A stretch of DNA of 64,000 nucleotides from Zea mays. Lineage: Eukaryota; Streptophyta; Magnoliopsida; Poales; Poaceae. The DNA lies in the NCBI RefSeq assembly GCF_902167145.1, contig NC_050098.1, forward strand, positions 132,072,207-132,136,206, written 5' to 3'. Made by a program: the position numbers and the translations under genes. Below the pieces are notes generated by a model. The model made no database searches and was not told the origin of the DNA. It saw only the letters and a list, made by a program, of their open reading frames with translations. Shown here piece by piece: positions 1 to 10,700 of this stretch (its first letter is position 1; every line of letters begins with the position of its first letter).

Positions 1-2395
1 CTTCAGCCCGGGACGGTGCTCCGCTTCGGGAGTCTTAAGTTCATGTCCTACGGCGGCAGCTACGACATGGTACTCCTCCCTTCGCAGCATGACAACAACG
101 ACGGTCGTCGGCTCGCCCGGTGGAGGCGAACTCAATGACGACTTCCCCCCGTGGCGGAGGAGGAACACCCGGGTTTGCCCCGCCACCCTCCTCGCCGGAG
201 GAGGAGGAGACGGGGCAACCGTGGCCAGGCACGGGGCGGCACTTCGTCGGCTGTCGGACCAGAGTGAGTCGACGACGCCGGCACCCCTGCGGGGGACATG
301 TTGGGTGTTGTCCTCGCATTTGAGACAACAATGGGTGTCGCTTCCCAGCAATGTGTCAACCCCAAGCGGACTGATGACGCCAGCACCCTCGCGAAGGACT
401 TGTCGGGCGTCAGCCTCGTACCTGAGATAACGGTGCATTCCATCCCCGATGCGACTTCACCACCGTCCATCAACCAAGAGGTACCATCCATTTTCCACCC
501 TGTTCCCTTTAGATTCAGCTTCGATCCACCAAGCGACCCTGCTTCGGTGAGCGCTTTCGCGAGGGCATATCCTGACCTTCCAGGGTACCATATGTAGTCA
601 ACTTGGGACCGACTGACGGCCGTCTCAACCTCCGGACCCGCGAGTTCCGAGGAAGAAGACGACCCCGACTTCGATTGGGATTTCTCCGGACTCCGTGATC
701 CCAGTGCCATGCGAGACTTCATGTCCGCATGTGACTACTGCCTCTCCGGCTGCTCTGACGATGGCCACAGCCTCGGCGACGAGGGTTACGACCCAAGCCG
801 CGAGTGTTTCCACATCGATCAGGGGGATTACGACGAAGACGACTGCCTCGGCATGCCAGAGAACGACGACGCCCCTGCGCCTGCGTCTCGCGTTGAGATC
901 CCGCGGGAGCTAGCTGTGGTCCGAGTCCCTGCGGGGGGTCAGGACACACAGCTCGAGCAACTCCGCGAGATGCAGGCCAAGCTCGACGAAGAAGCGGAGC
1001 GACTTATGCAGCTCCGACAAAACATCAAGCAGGAGTGGGCAGGCCGAGCACTCGCCGGAGGAGCGCGTCATCGGGCCCGGGACGTCCAACGCCGTATCAT
1101 TGACGATGCTAGGGCAGGGCTGCCCCCAGCCTTCAGCGGGGCCGGCTAGAACCTAGCTGCAGCGGCGATGCTACTTGGAACAATGCCGGAGCCATCCACC
1201 ACCGAGGGGCGGCGTATCCAGGGCAAACTCCAGGATCTCCTGGAAGATGCCGCAATCCGACGAGCTGAGAGCTCTGCCTCCCGAAGGCGAGGGTGCCCCT
1301 CGAAGCATCGCGCAACGTCCTCCCGACGCATGTGGGAGGCCTTGGTCCACACCGAGCGCACACGGGACGGGACGCCTGTAGCCTCAGACCGCCTCGGCAG
1401 CGAACAACACCGCCGCGACCGTCGAGCCCGCCTCGAGAAAAGGGTGCGCCGAGGCTACCACCCCAGGCGCGGAGGACGCTACGACAGTGAGGAGGATCGG
1501 AGCCCCTCGCCCGAACCACCAGGTCCGCGAGTCTTCAGCCGGGCCATACGACGGGCGCCGTTCCCGGCCCGGTTCTGGGCCCCGACTACCATCACCAAGT
1601 ACTCAGGGGAGACAAGGCCAGAGTTCTGGCTTGCGGATTACTGGCTGGCGTGCCAGTTGGAAGGGACGGACGACGACAACCTCATCATCCGCAACCTCCC
1701 CTTTTCCTCTTCGACGCTGCCCGGGCAAGGCTGGAGTATCTGCCTCCTGCACAGATCTCCGACTAGGACGACCTAGTCAAGGCCTTTGCTGGAAATTTCC
1801 AAGGTACGTACGTACGCCCTGGGAACTCATGGGATCTCCGAAGCTGCCGCCAGCAGCCAGGGGAATCCCTGCGAGAGTACATCCGGCGGTTTTCCAAGTA
1901 GCGCACCGAGTTGCCCAACATCATCGACTCGGACGTCATCGGGGCATTCCTCGCCGGCACCACTTGCCGAGACCTAGTGAGCAAACTGGGATGCAAGACT
2001 CCCACCAAGGCGAGCGAACTGATGGACATCGCCACCAAGTTCGCCTCTGGTCAGGAGGCGGTCGAAGCCATCTTCCGGAAGGACAAGCAGCCTCAGGGAA
2101 GACAGAAGGAAGACGCCCCCGAGGCGTCTGTCCAACGTGGCACGAAGAAGAAGGCCAAGAAGAAGGTGCAAGCAAAACACGACGTCGTTGACGCGGATCT
2201 CATCGCTGCTGCCGAGCACAGGAATCCTCGGAAGCCTCCCGGAGGGGCCAACATGTTCGACAAGATGCTCAAGGAGTCGTGCCCCTATCACAGGGGTTCC
2301 GTCAAGCACACCCTTGAAGAATGCAACATGCTCTGGCGTTACTTCAACAAGGCCGGACCCTCTGCAGAAGGTAGCAAGGACCAAGGCAACAACAA
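1..2395 (+). pseudogene. gag: gag of the host element, degenerate
   Basis: The main frame runs from about 298 to about 1700 with in-frame stops at 595-597 and 1147-1149. It then shifts frame near 1700 and resumes in another frame at 1911-2395. The part at 1540-1700 and 1911-2100 reads as a Tat-type capsid region (Retrotrans_gag-like). An Arg/Glu-rich stretch at about 1250-1500 is typical of Gag in these elements. A C-P-Y-H...H...C zinc-binding motif lies at 2280-2324. A G-run near 2395-2404 holds the frameshift that separates it from the protease frame. Region 1-297 reads partly open in frame 1 but I cannot place the start codon. No functional product is expected. Confidence 0.75.
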
Positions 2396-3216
2396 GAGGG
2401 GGGCGACAAGGAAGAGGAGTTCCCGGAGGTCCACAACTGCTTCATGATCTACGGCGGACAGGTGGCGAACGCCTCGGCTCGGCACCGCAAGCAGGAGCGC
2501 CGGGAGGTCTGCTCGGTGAAGGTAGCGGCGTCGGTCTACCTAGACTGGTCCGACAAGCCCATCACCTTCGACCAAGGCGACCACCCCGACTGCGTACCGA
2601 GCCCAGGAAGGTACCCTCTCGTCGTCGACCCTGTCATCGGCAATGCTAGGCTCACCAAGGTCCTCATGGATGGAGGCAGCAGCCTCAACATCATCTACGC
2701 CGAGACCCTAGGGCTCTTGGGGGTCGATCTGTCCACGATCCGGGGTAGTGCGGCGCCCTTTCACGGGATCGTCCTCGGTAAGCACGTCCTGCCCCTTGGG
2801 CAACTCGATTTGCCCGTCTGCTTCGGAACTCCCTCCAACTTCCGAAAGGAAACCCTCACGTTCGAGGTGGTCGGGTTCCGAGGGACCTATGGGAAGACCG
2901 TGCTATGCCAAGTTCATGGCCGTCCCCAACTACACGTACCTCAAGCTCAAGATGTCAGGCCCCAACGGAACCATCACCGTCGGATCCACGTACCGCCACG
3001 CTTACGAGTGCGACACAGAATGCGTGGAGTACGCCGAGGCCATCGCCGAGTCCAAGGCTCTCATCGCCGACCTGGATTGCCTCTCCAAGGAGGCACGATG
3101 CGAAGCGCCATGCCGGCAACTTCAAACCAGCCGAGGCGGTTAAGTCCGTCTCCCTCGACCCCAGCAACGACGCCGGCAAGAAAGTCAGGATCGGCTCTGA
3201 GCTCGACCCCAAATAG
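2396..3216 (+). pseudogene. pro: Aspartic protease region of the host element, frameshifted
   Basis: Retroviral-type aspartic protease that would cleave the Gag-Pol precursor. The catalytic triad reads D-G-G, with Asp at 2669-2671 in the frame that includes the Met at 2444. The frame breaks near 2890, where a short stretch appears missing, and again near 3100. The sequence then enters the reverse-transcriptase frame. A TAG at 3214-3216 lies in the RT frame directly upstream of RT. It is compatible with a C-to-T change, although I cannot exclude that it is an original gag-pro/pol boundary. Confidence 0.7.
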
Positions 3217-4113
3217 GAAGCAGTGCTCGTCGACTTTCTCCGCGCAAACGCCGAAATTTTTGCGTGGAGTCCCTCGGACATGCCCGGCATACCGAGGGAT
3301 GTCGCCGAGCACTCGCTGGACATCCGAGCCGATGCCCAACCCGTGAAGCAGCATCTGCGCCATTTTGATGAAGAAAAGCGCAGAGCCATAGGCGAGGAGG
3401 TCCACAAGCTAATGGCTGCAGGATTCATCAAAGAGGTATTCCATCCAGAATGGTTAGCTAACCCTATGCTTGTGAAGAAGAAAGGTGGGAAATGGAGGAT
3501 GTGCGTAGACTACACTGGTTTAAATAAAGCATGTCCGAAGGTTCCCTACCCTCTACCTCGCATCGATCAAATTGTGGACTCCACTGCTGGGTGCGAAACC
3601 CTGTCATTCCTCAACGCCTATTCAGGCTATCACCAAATCAAGATGAAAGAATCCGACCAGCTCGTGACTTCTTTTATCACACCTTTTGGAATGTATTGTT
3701 ATACTACAATGCCATTTGGCTTGAGGAATGCAGGTGCAACCTACCAAAGGTGCATGAACCATGTGTTCGGAGAGCACATCGGCAGAACAGTCAAGGCTTA
3801 TGTCGATGACATCGTTGTCAAAACAAGGAAGGCCTCCGACCTCCTCTCCGACCTCGAAGTAACTTTCGGGTGCCTGTGTGCAAAGGGCGTAAAACTCAAT
3901 CCCGAGAAGTGTGTCTTCGGAGTCCCCCAAGGCATGCTCCTGGGGTTCATCGTCTCCGAACGAGGCATCAAGGCCAACCCGGAGAAAATCGTGGCCATCA
4001 CCAACATGGGACCCATCAAAGATTTAAAAGGAGTACAAAGGGTCATGGGATGCCTTGCGGCTCTGAGCCGCTTCATCTCGTGCCTCGGCGAGAAAGAATT
4101 GCCCTTGTACCAC
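3217..4113 (+). pseudogene. pol: Reverse transcriptase, 5' part, interrupted by the Grande insertion
   Basis: Open from 3217 to the insertion point. It encodes the fingers and palm of a Ty3-type RT, with the catalytic Y-V-D-D at 3799-3810 intact. The sequence ends at 4113 in the middle of the connection region. The 5 bp 4109-4113 (ACCAC) recur after the Grande element at 18625-18629, and codon phase is preserved into 18630. The insertion therefore caused this break rather than a rearrangement. Residue order around the palm matches the Tat group. Confidence 0.9.
4109..4113. repeat. Target site duplication of the Grande insertion, left copy
   Basis: ACCAC here is repeated at 18625-18629 directly after the other LTR, as expected for integrase-mediated insertion. 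Confidence 0.95.
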
Positions 4114-4742
4114 TGTCGGTGTTTTGGGTCCGACCGCACACCTGGGGTTACCCCTCAAGGTGTTTTTAGGAGTAGGACGGTGTCAACGATTGTAGCAAAA
4201 TGGTTCGTGCCGATTGCACGAGGGACAGTGGACAAGATTTGCAGGATCGGGCCGCTTAGAGATGCGTAACACCCTACGTCCTGATGAGTATTTGAGTGCG
4301 GTTACAAGAGGGCTCTCTGGATCGGAGGCACAGAGAGTTTACGTGGGTGGCTAAGTCAAGTAAGGTCGATCGATCTGAAGGGGTGCCCCCTAGGCCTTAT
4401 ATACTCGACCGTGGGGCAGTACATGTGGATATGATAACAACAAGTAGCTGAAAGATAGTGAACCTCTTGAGTTTATCCCTACGTAACCCTTGCCGACTTA
4501 TCCTCGCATGGCCCTGTTGCATGGGGGCTTCAGCGCGGGAAAGTCGAGTCTCTGTTGCGATTTACTCGTTCGACGTTGTGGGCCGTCCGGGTTTGCATCA
4601 ATCCGGTCTTACGTCTTCTCTGCTTTGTTGATTGTCTTTCCCCAGGCCCACGAAAGAACGACCTTACGATTTATTGGGCCTTTGGGCCTTTCGGGAGGTC
4701 TTTTACTTCTTTAGTGGACCCGGGGGATATCTATCCCCCACA
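4114..4742 (-). repeat. Grande 3' LTR (left in the window)
   Basis: 629 bp, plus-strand start TGTCGGTG and end CCCACA. It matches 17996-18624 except for single-base differences in the GCAGG(A/T)TCGG and GTCG(A/G)GTCTC contexts. It lies next to the polypurine tract at 4743-4750, which identifies it as the 3' LTR of a minus-oriented element. Confidence 0.95.
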
Positions 4743-4788
4743 AGCCCCCGATCTTTGGGTTGATTTGGAGGTAATCAACCCAAAGATC
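4743..4788 (-). other. Grande polypurine tract with adjoining perfect stem-loop
   Basis: The minus strand reads TCGGGGGCT directly before the LTR. This is the polypurine primer site for plus-strand DNA synthesis. Immediately upstream is a perfect 16-bp stem with arms 4750-4765 and 4773-4788 and a 7-nt loop. The same stem-plus-tract unit recurs twice further upstream. Confidence 0.85.
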
Positions 4789-4909
4789 CAAGGTCCAAAG
4801 AATGACTTCCTGCTGTCTTCTCTTGCTCTGATCACTTGTTTGACCGAGGTTTGGCTCTGTTCTTGTGCCTTAGAGGTCGGCATTTTGATTTGTAGGATTC
4901 TGAACTTCA

Positions 4910-4989
4910 TTGGGTGCACCGGAGGTGCACCCAATGGGTGTAGCCCCCGACCTTTGAGTAGATTTTAGAAGATAATCTACTCGAAGGTC
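4910..4989 (-). other. Second stem-loop / CGGGGGCTACACCC / stem-loop unit
   Basis: In sense orientation stem A (arms 4974-4989 and 4949-4964, 16 pairs with one G-T) is followed by CGGGGGCTACACCC and then stem B (arms 4924-4934 and 4910-4920, 11 perfect pairs, loop of 3). Stem A differs in sequence from the copy at the polypurine tract, but pairing is kept. Confidence 0.8.
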
Positions 4990-5104
4990 TTCCCCAGAAA
5001 TTATCCCCATGCGCGCTCCTGTACCTTGGTTGAGGATTGGTCTTTTCAATCTTGTCCCATGCCTTAGAAGTCGGCACTATATCGGTTTAGAGTGATAATC
5101 CATG

Positions 5105-5183
5105 GGGTGCACTGGAGGTGCACCCAATGGGTGTAGCCCCCGACCTTCAAATGGATTTTTTAAGGATAATCCATTCGAAGGTC
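5105..5183 (-). other. Third stem-loop / CGGGGGCTACACCC / stem-loop unit
   Basis: Stem A has arms 5142-5157 and 5168-5183, with 15 of 16 pairs. Stem B has arms 5105-5112 and 5118-5125. They flank the same polypurine-like core as in the second unit, about 190 bp away. Confidence 0.8.
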
Positions 5184-5797
5184 ATTCTTTTGCTTGTAAA
5201 AATTGTCATGAAGCTATTCGCATTATGCTTTGGAGGTCAGCATTATGTCATCAAAATTTTGCTGCAGAGGTCAGCATACATTTTGTCTCTAGCAGCCGAG
5301 CTTGCAGTCCATCCATATCTTGCTAGGTAATGCAATTTATTTGCTTCTGCGACTTGATTGGACGTGTGATGGACGTTCTCTGTCTAGTCTTCACATCGCT
5401 TCTGTCGGCCATGTCTTGTACTTTGCTGGCTATATTTGGCTTTCCTCTGATCCTTACTGGTATCTTATTTTTGTCTTGAGGTATTTACTGCGTGCTCTGC
5501 ACGGATGTGACCGTTTTGAAAAATATACTGATAATTCCTGGGCGTCCCCCCCCAATGGGTGTGGGCAAGGGACGGCTTGGTACGCTGAGTGTTTTAGCCG
5601 GCTGCTTCTGAGTAGTAATGTGATGGGACGGCTAGTGTAATCATATCCTTTGTGTTTTGACTGGAGTCCCAATGGGTGTAGTGTTGCATGAAACGGCGTC
5701 TGCCGTCTGACGTGTCTTCAGATGGGTGGGAGTGCTTATTGAATGCTTTGCGACTGTTCAGTGACCGCGGTTGGAAGTGAGCGGTTGCATTTCCTTT
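5184..5797. other. Grande 3' noncoding stretch
   Basis: No gene seen. The short motif CCCAATGGGTG recurs here (about 5550 and 5668), next to the hairpin units, and inside the antisense coding exon at about 9134. Open frames here are short and have no recognisable domain. Confidence 0.5.
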
Positions 5798-5806
5798 CTA
5801 TAAATA
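5798..5806 (+). promoter_or_regulatory. TATA box for antisense transcription inside Grande
   Basis: CTATAAATA lies 81 nt upstream of the ATG at 5887, and a pyrimidine-rich leader follows. The spacing fits a plant polymerase II core promoter with a short 5' UTR. A similarly placed TATA exists for the homologous gene of the pol-less element at 38749-38756. Confidence 0.6.
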
Positions 5807-5886
5807 ACGCCCTCGCTCCTCTGGTTTTTTCACATCCTTCGTTGTTCTCTGTTTCTTCCCTTTCTTCTCTCCTGTCTGCTTCCACC

Positions 5887-6321
5887 ATGGGCAAGAACAA
5901 CAAGCGCAAGCGTGAGCCGACTCCTCCATCGGAGGAGTTTGGTGACTCGGAATACTCAGAGGAGGAGTTCTCCTCTGAGTCCGAGGGGTCTCCGGCTCCC
6001 ATCCCCCTGCGTGAGTCGTCTGATGACTCAGACGACTCCCAGGGGCTTGCGGCGGAGGTCTGGACGTACATCCGGGCCGTCGAGCGCTCCGGGCTCGAGG
6101 GCTCGGATGAGTCTGAGTTCTCCTCGGACGAGGAGGACTCGGACGGCGGCGAGGACGAAGATGACGACGACGACGGTGACGGCAGCAACGGCGGCGGAGG
6201 CAGCGGCGGCAAGGGCAGCACCAGAGGCGGCAGCAGCACGGGCAGCACCAGAGGCGGCAGCAGCAAGGGCAGCACCAAGGGCGGCGGCGGCAAGGGCAGC
6301 AGCGGCAAGGCCAGTGGCTAA
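5887..6321 (+). CDS. Small acidic antisense ORF of Grande, 144 aa
   Basis: The ATG at 5887 lies in the strong context ACCATGG, downstream of the TATA at 5798. I chose it over an upstream in-frame methionine at 5743 because that one precedes the TATA. The protein begins with a basic patch (KNNKRKRE). A long Ser/Glu/Asp-rich acidic middle follows, with runs of D and E around residues 80-100. The tail is made of repeated Gly-Ser-Thr-Lys/Arg units. No enzyme fold is apparent, and the composition suggests a disordered, possibly nuclear, protein. It runs opposite to gag-pol and lies between the 3' LTR and the larger antisense gene. I do not recognise a function. It could be a separate gene or an upstream ORF of the longer transcript. 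Confidence 0.55.
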   Translation: MGKNNKRKREPTPPSEEFGDSEYSEEEFSSESEGSPAPIPLRESSDDSDDSQGLAAEVWTYIRAVERSGLEGSDESEFSSDEEDSDGGEDEDDDDDGDGSNGGGGSGGKGSTRGGSSTGSTRGGSSKGSTKGGGGKGSSGKASG

Positions 6322-6600
6322 ACGCCACTGGTCTTTAGATATTAGTATAGTGTAGTTAAAATAATGTAGTAGTAATGTAGAGTAGTATAGTGTAGTTTAG
6401 TAGTAGTAGTAATGTAGAGTAGAAGTAGGGAAGCACCAACTCGCGAAGAGTTGGTTTGTAAACTTATTAACTTCCCCTTAATGAAGAACTGTCGTTGACC
6501 CCCTTTTCGATGACTCGCTTTCTCTGAATGTTGAACTGATTCTTTTGATATAGTAGATGAATAACTTGCGCATCACATTGACGCCTCCAGAAGTAGCTGC
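6322..6600. other. Noncoding spacer with TAG-rich simple sequence
   Basis: Degenerate AGTAGTAATGTAG repeats lie at about 6340-6430, followed by unremarkable sequence. It probably contains the 3' end of the small acidic ORF's transcript. Confidence 0.45.
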
Positions 6601-6604
6601 CGAG

Positions 6605-7475
6605 TGATATCTTAGTCGGTTTCGACGTTTTTAGAAACAACGCCGAGCGATGTGAAGGTTGACATCAGCGTTTTAGAAGTAACACCGAGCAATCGAACAC
6701 TAAACCAACGTTTTAGAGGCAACGCCGAGTCAGTGAAGATCAACATCGGCATTTTAGAAGTAATGCCGAGCGATAGAATACGAGTTCAACGTTTTGGAGG
6801 CAACGCCGAATGATTTGAAGGTCGGCGTCGGCATTTTGGAAGTAATGCCAAGCGATTGAACGCGAGGTCGGCGTTTTAGAGACAACGCCGGGTGTTTAAA
6901 GGTCGATGTTGGTATTTTAGAAGTAATGCCAAGCGATTTGAACACGAGGTCGGCGTTTTAGAGGCAACGCCGAGTGATTGAAGGTCGGCGTCGGCATTTT
7001 AGAAGTAATGCCGAGCGATAGAATACGAGTTCGTCGTTTTGGAGGCAACGCCAAGTGATTTGAAGGTCGACGTCGGCATTTTAGAAGTAATGCCAAGCGA
7101 TTTGAACACGAGGTCGGCGTTTTAGAGGCAATGCCGAGTGATTGAAGGTCGGCGTCGGTATTTTAGAAGTAATGTCGAGCAATAGAATACGAGTTCGTCG
7201 TTTTGGAGGCAACGCCGAGTGATTTGAAGGTCGACGTCGGCATTTTAGAAGTAATGCCAAGCGATTTGAACACGAGGTCGGCGTTTTAGAGGCAACGCCG
7301 AGTGATTGAAGGTCGGCGTCGGCATTTTAGAAGTAATGCCGAGCAATAGAATACAAGTTCGTCGTTTTGGAGGCAACGCCGAGCGATTTGAAGGTCGGCG
7401 TCGGCATTTTAGAAGTAATGCCGAGCGATTGAACGCGAGGTCAGCGTTTTCAAGACAACGCCGAGTGATAGCCAG
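6605..7475. repeat. Tandem array of 82-bp units (each two 41-bp halves), about 11 copies
   Basis: Anchors at 6751, 6833, 6914, 6996, 7078, 7160, 7242, 7324 and 7406 give a period of 81-82 bp. Each unit holds two related 41-bp halves. Each half carries a 6-bp inverted repeat: GGCGTT...AACGCC in one and GGCATT...AATGCC in the other. More degenerate copies continue to about 7600. The array lies directly upstream of the large antisense gene. Confidence 0.9.
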
Positions 7476-7749
7476 CCGCACGAGTTATTTTGAGGATAAT
7501 AACCGAGTGATGAAGTGGCACGTCGGCTTTTTTGGAAATAACTGTCGCATGTCCACGTGGCATGCTGTGATTTCGGAAATAACCGCCGGGTGATGACTGG
7601 GCACTTTTTGAAAGGGTATCTGGCTCAAGAATATCCCATAAGAGTTGCGCTTTTAGCCGCCTTTGCTTTCCGTGCCCTAGTTCTTGCGTTCTCGCATCTG
7701 AATTCTCTCTGCCACTCGCCTCCTACTCTGTTCGCCAGTGAGAAGCAAG
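7476..7749 (+). promoter_or_regulatory. Leader of the large antisense gene
   Basis: Degenerate repeat units run to about 7600 (one with arms GTTATT/AATAAC). A pyrimidine-rich stretch at 7650-7735 resembles a 5' UTR. No convincing TATA box is seen; AATATCCC near 7632 is the only weak candidate. Confidence 0.4.
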
Positions 7750-10700
7750 ATGGCGCCCAAGAGGAAAACTGCGAACTCGTCTGCTGCGGTGATCCCCGCA
7801 ATCGACCCCAACAGTCAGTTACCCTTCCCAGGTAACCACATGTCTGTTATTTCCGAAGCTGAGCTTCTCTGCCTCGTCTCCATCGGGGTTCTTCCTCCGC
7901 GGGAACTCTGTTCTTGGCGGATTTGCCACGGGACTACTGTCCCAACCGAAGATACCCACGAGTCAGTAGTTTATGCTCCTTTTCTTCTCCGCGGCCTCGG
8001 CCTTCCCATCTCTCCTTTTTTCCGTGGCCTTCTTGACTTTTATCATATCAACTTGACCCATTTGAACCCTAATTCCATTCTCCAAATCTCCATCTTCGTT
8101 CACCTATGCGAAGCCTACCTCGGTGTGTTGCCGCATTTCGGTTTGTGGAAGTATCTGTATCATTGTCGCCCTGGGATGGCCGGGGGGCAACACCAGCTGG
8201 TCGGAGGTGCCAGTTTGGAGATGCGCCGTGGGCGGAAGACCGAGTATCTTGAGATTCCCCTCAAAGATAGCATTAAAGGTTGGCGTCTGGAGTGGTTTAT
8301 AGTTGATAATTATGGAAATTCTCTCCCTTCCCGGTCAGGAAGACAGCCAGATGTTCGTACTCCGAGTTGGACTGAGTCTCCCACAGATCAGGAAGTGGCC
8401 GAGGCAGGCGTGTTGCTTACTGAAGTCGGATTACTGAAAGAGAGAGGTCTGACTGCCGAAGCTGTGGTCACTGATTTTGTTTTCAAGAACATTCAGCCAC
8501 TGAAAGACAGGGCCTATCCGGCATATCTGTATCGAGGGCTGGCCGACTCAACTCGGGTTACCAATAGGAGAATTCCTTCTGTTGACTTGGTAAGCCGACT
8601 TGAAATGATCCTCAGGGGTAAAGTTTCAAATGTTGGTGCTCCAGTGGCATACTCGGCTTGGAACCTACCTCCTCCCAAAGCTTTCACCCTTTTTGTGTCG
8701 AATCCGCCTGTGACTGACAGCAATTTGGGCCTTAGAGTGCGACCCTCTGCTGAAGAAGTCAGTACTTTGGTCGCTTCGCTCGGGGCAATTCCTGATGATG
8801 AACGGCAGGTTTATTTTGAAGTGCCTCTGAACCCTAGTGATGCCGACATAAATGATATGCTTGATCTGTTAACTGAGGATTCATCCGATGCTGCTCCTGA
8901 TGGTACGTTGGCAGTGGTGCCCCTTCCAGAGGTTGATACAACTTTGAATGTCCCGAAACCTATCAGCACTCGCCCGAGGCGCCCTAGCCGAACCAGTCAG
9001 CCCGAGCCTTCTGCTGATGAGCAAAAGAAAAAGAGAAGACGCCTCCGGCGAGTATCCAGTTTTGATGAGGACGCCGGTACCTTAGCTCCTGCTGCTGAAG
9101 AAGTGCCTGCAACTGGTCTTACTGACACTGAACCCAATGGGTGTGCCCAAACTGTTGCTGATCCCAATGGGAGTGCTGCTTGCGTTGCCGCTGTGGAGGA
9201 TGAAGAGGAAGAAGATGAGGCTCCCTTAACTCGGAAAAACAGTCGGCAGTTTATCGCCAGCGGTGGAAGTAGCGGAGTTCCTTCTCCTGCTTTGTCTGCC
9301 CTTATTGGTCTGCAAGAACTGTCCATGGCCAACTTTGATCAAACTCTAGAGGATATGGTCCCAGAGGATTTGCTATCAGAGCCTGCAGATGTAGATGCAA
9401 CAGAGACTTGTGCTGCCATGCCTGATGCTGGGTTGAGGTCATCCCGTGCCTCGTCGACCTTAGAGCATGATCTCGAGGGTCGGGATGCTGACTTGGATTG
9501 TCCTGGTCCCATGGAAGTAGCTGAAGGCCCGTCAACCTTAGAGGTGGTTACGGCAGAGAGCTTGGACCCCTTGAATAGTGCTGACACGCGCCCAGCCCCC
9601 GAGGATGTCGCCGGGGAAGACTTAGCTCGGGTGAAGAGTATAAGCCTCTGCCCAGCCCTCGAGGGTGTTGCCGGGAATGATCCGGCTCAAGTGGGCAGTG
9701 CCAACTGTGACCCAGCCCCCGAGGGTGTCCGAGCAAGGTCTCCTTCCTGCACTTCCATGGATGTTCATGCGGGTTCACCTCCACACTCTGGCGGTATGGT
9801 TGTGGCCCAGACTCTGGATCCGGGGGTCGCTTTAGAGGGCAGCATCCCCACTGGTCTGGCGTTAGGCTCTGTTGAATGTACTGAGCTCGTTCCTGCTGGT
9901 CTGCTGCAAGCTGCTTCGGGTGGTGGTCTGGCACCTGGTTATCAACTGATTTCTCCTGACTTGGGGATCCCTTCGTTCTTTTCCAACCTCCAGGTACTGT
10001 GCTATACTTTAGCTTGTTCTTTACGTTGCATGAATTTTTGTCATTATGCTCATCCGCTCTTCTTATCAGGCTTTGGTGGATGGGATGGCCAACCAGCTGA
10101 AATCGCAGGGTGCTTCCATCCCAGAAGTGGCTTCATCTCTTGAGCGTTGGAATCCGGTGTCGCTTCATCGTCGTGTATCCGAGTTGGAGGCGACTAATGC
10201 AGGTTAGTGCCCTTCTTCTTCTTCCTTGCCTTTATTCGTGGATTGTTTTACCTTCTGACCTCATTTCGTTTGATTACCTCTGGATAGGAATGACTCGGCA
10301 GATTGCAGTTCTTGAGGAAAAACATTCCCGAGATCAAGCTGAAATGGCTCAACGGTGTGCTGACTTCGAGGAGAAGTATTCTCAGAGCCAGACTGAACTG
10401 AATCAGGTCTCCGCTGCTTTGGATGACGCCAACGCTCTGAGTTCTTCTCTTCATGCTCGGCTTGACTCTGAAAAGGTAACTTACAAAACCGTGCTTCGCC
10501 TTATTATATGCTTGGATTCTGAATGAGTTGATTTTTGCTTGTAGGAAGAAAAATGTATCCTTGCTGCTTCCCGTGACAATCTGGATAGATTGTATCGAGA
10601 TTCAAGCAACTCGCTAACCATCTTGGAGAGGAGCCACCGTTTTACAATGGAAGAACTGGACAATCAGCGTTGCAGGCTGCAAGAATCTGCAGATGAAGTG

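Noticed and set aside
4490..4968. Open frames in the Grande LTR and just beyond (also 18372-18667)
   Set aside because: They repeat in both LTRs, have no domain and no start context; LTR sequence explains them.
6605..7475. Regularly spaced repeats that could suggest a CRISPR array
   Set aside because: The units are contiguous 82-bp tandem repeats with related halves. There are no unique spacers, and the context is a plant retrotransposon.
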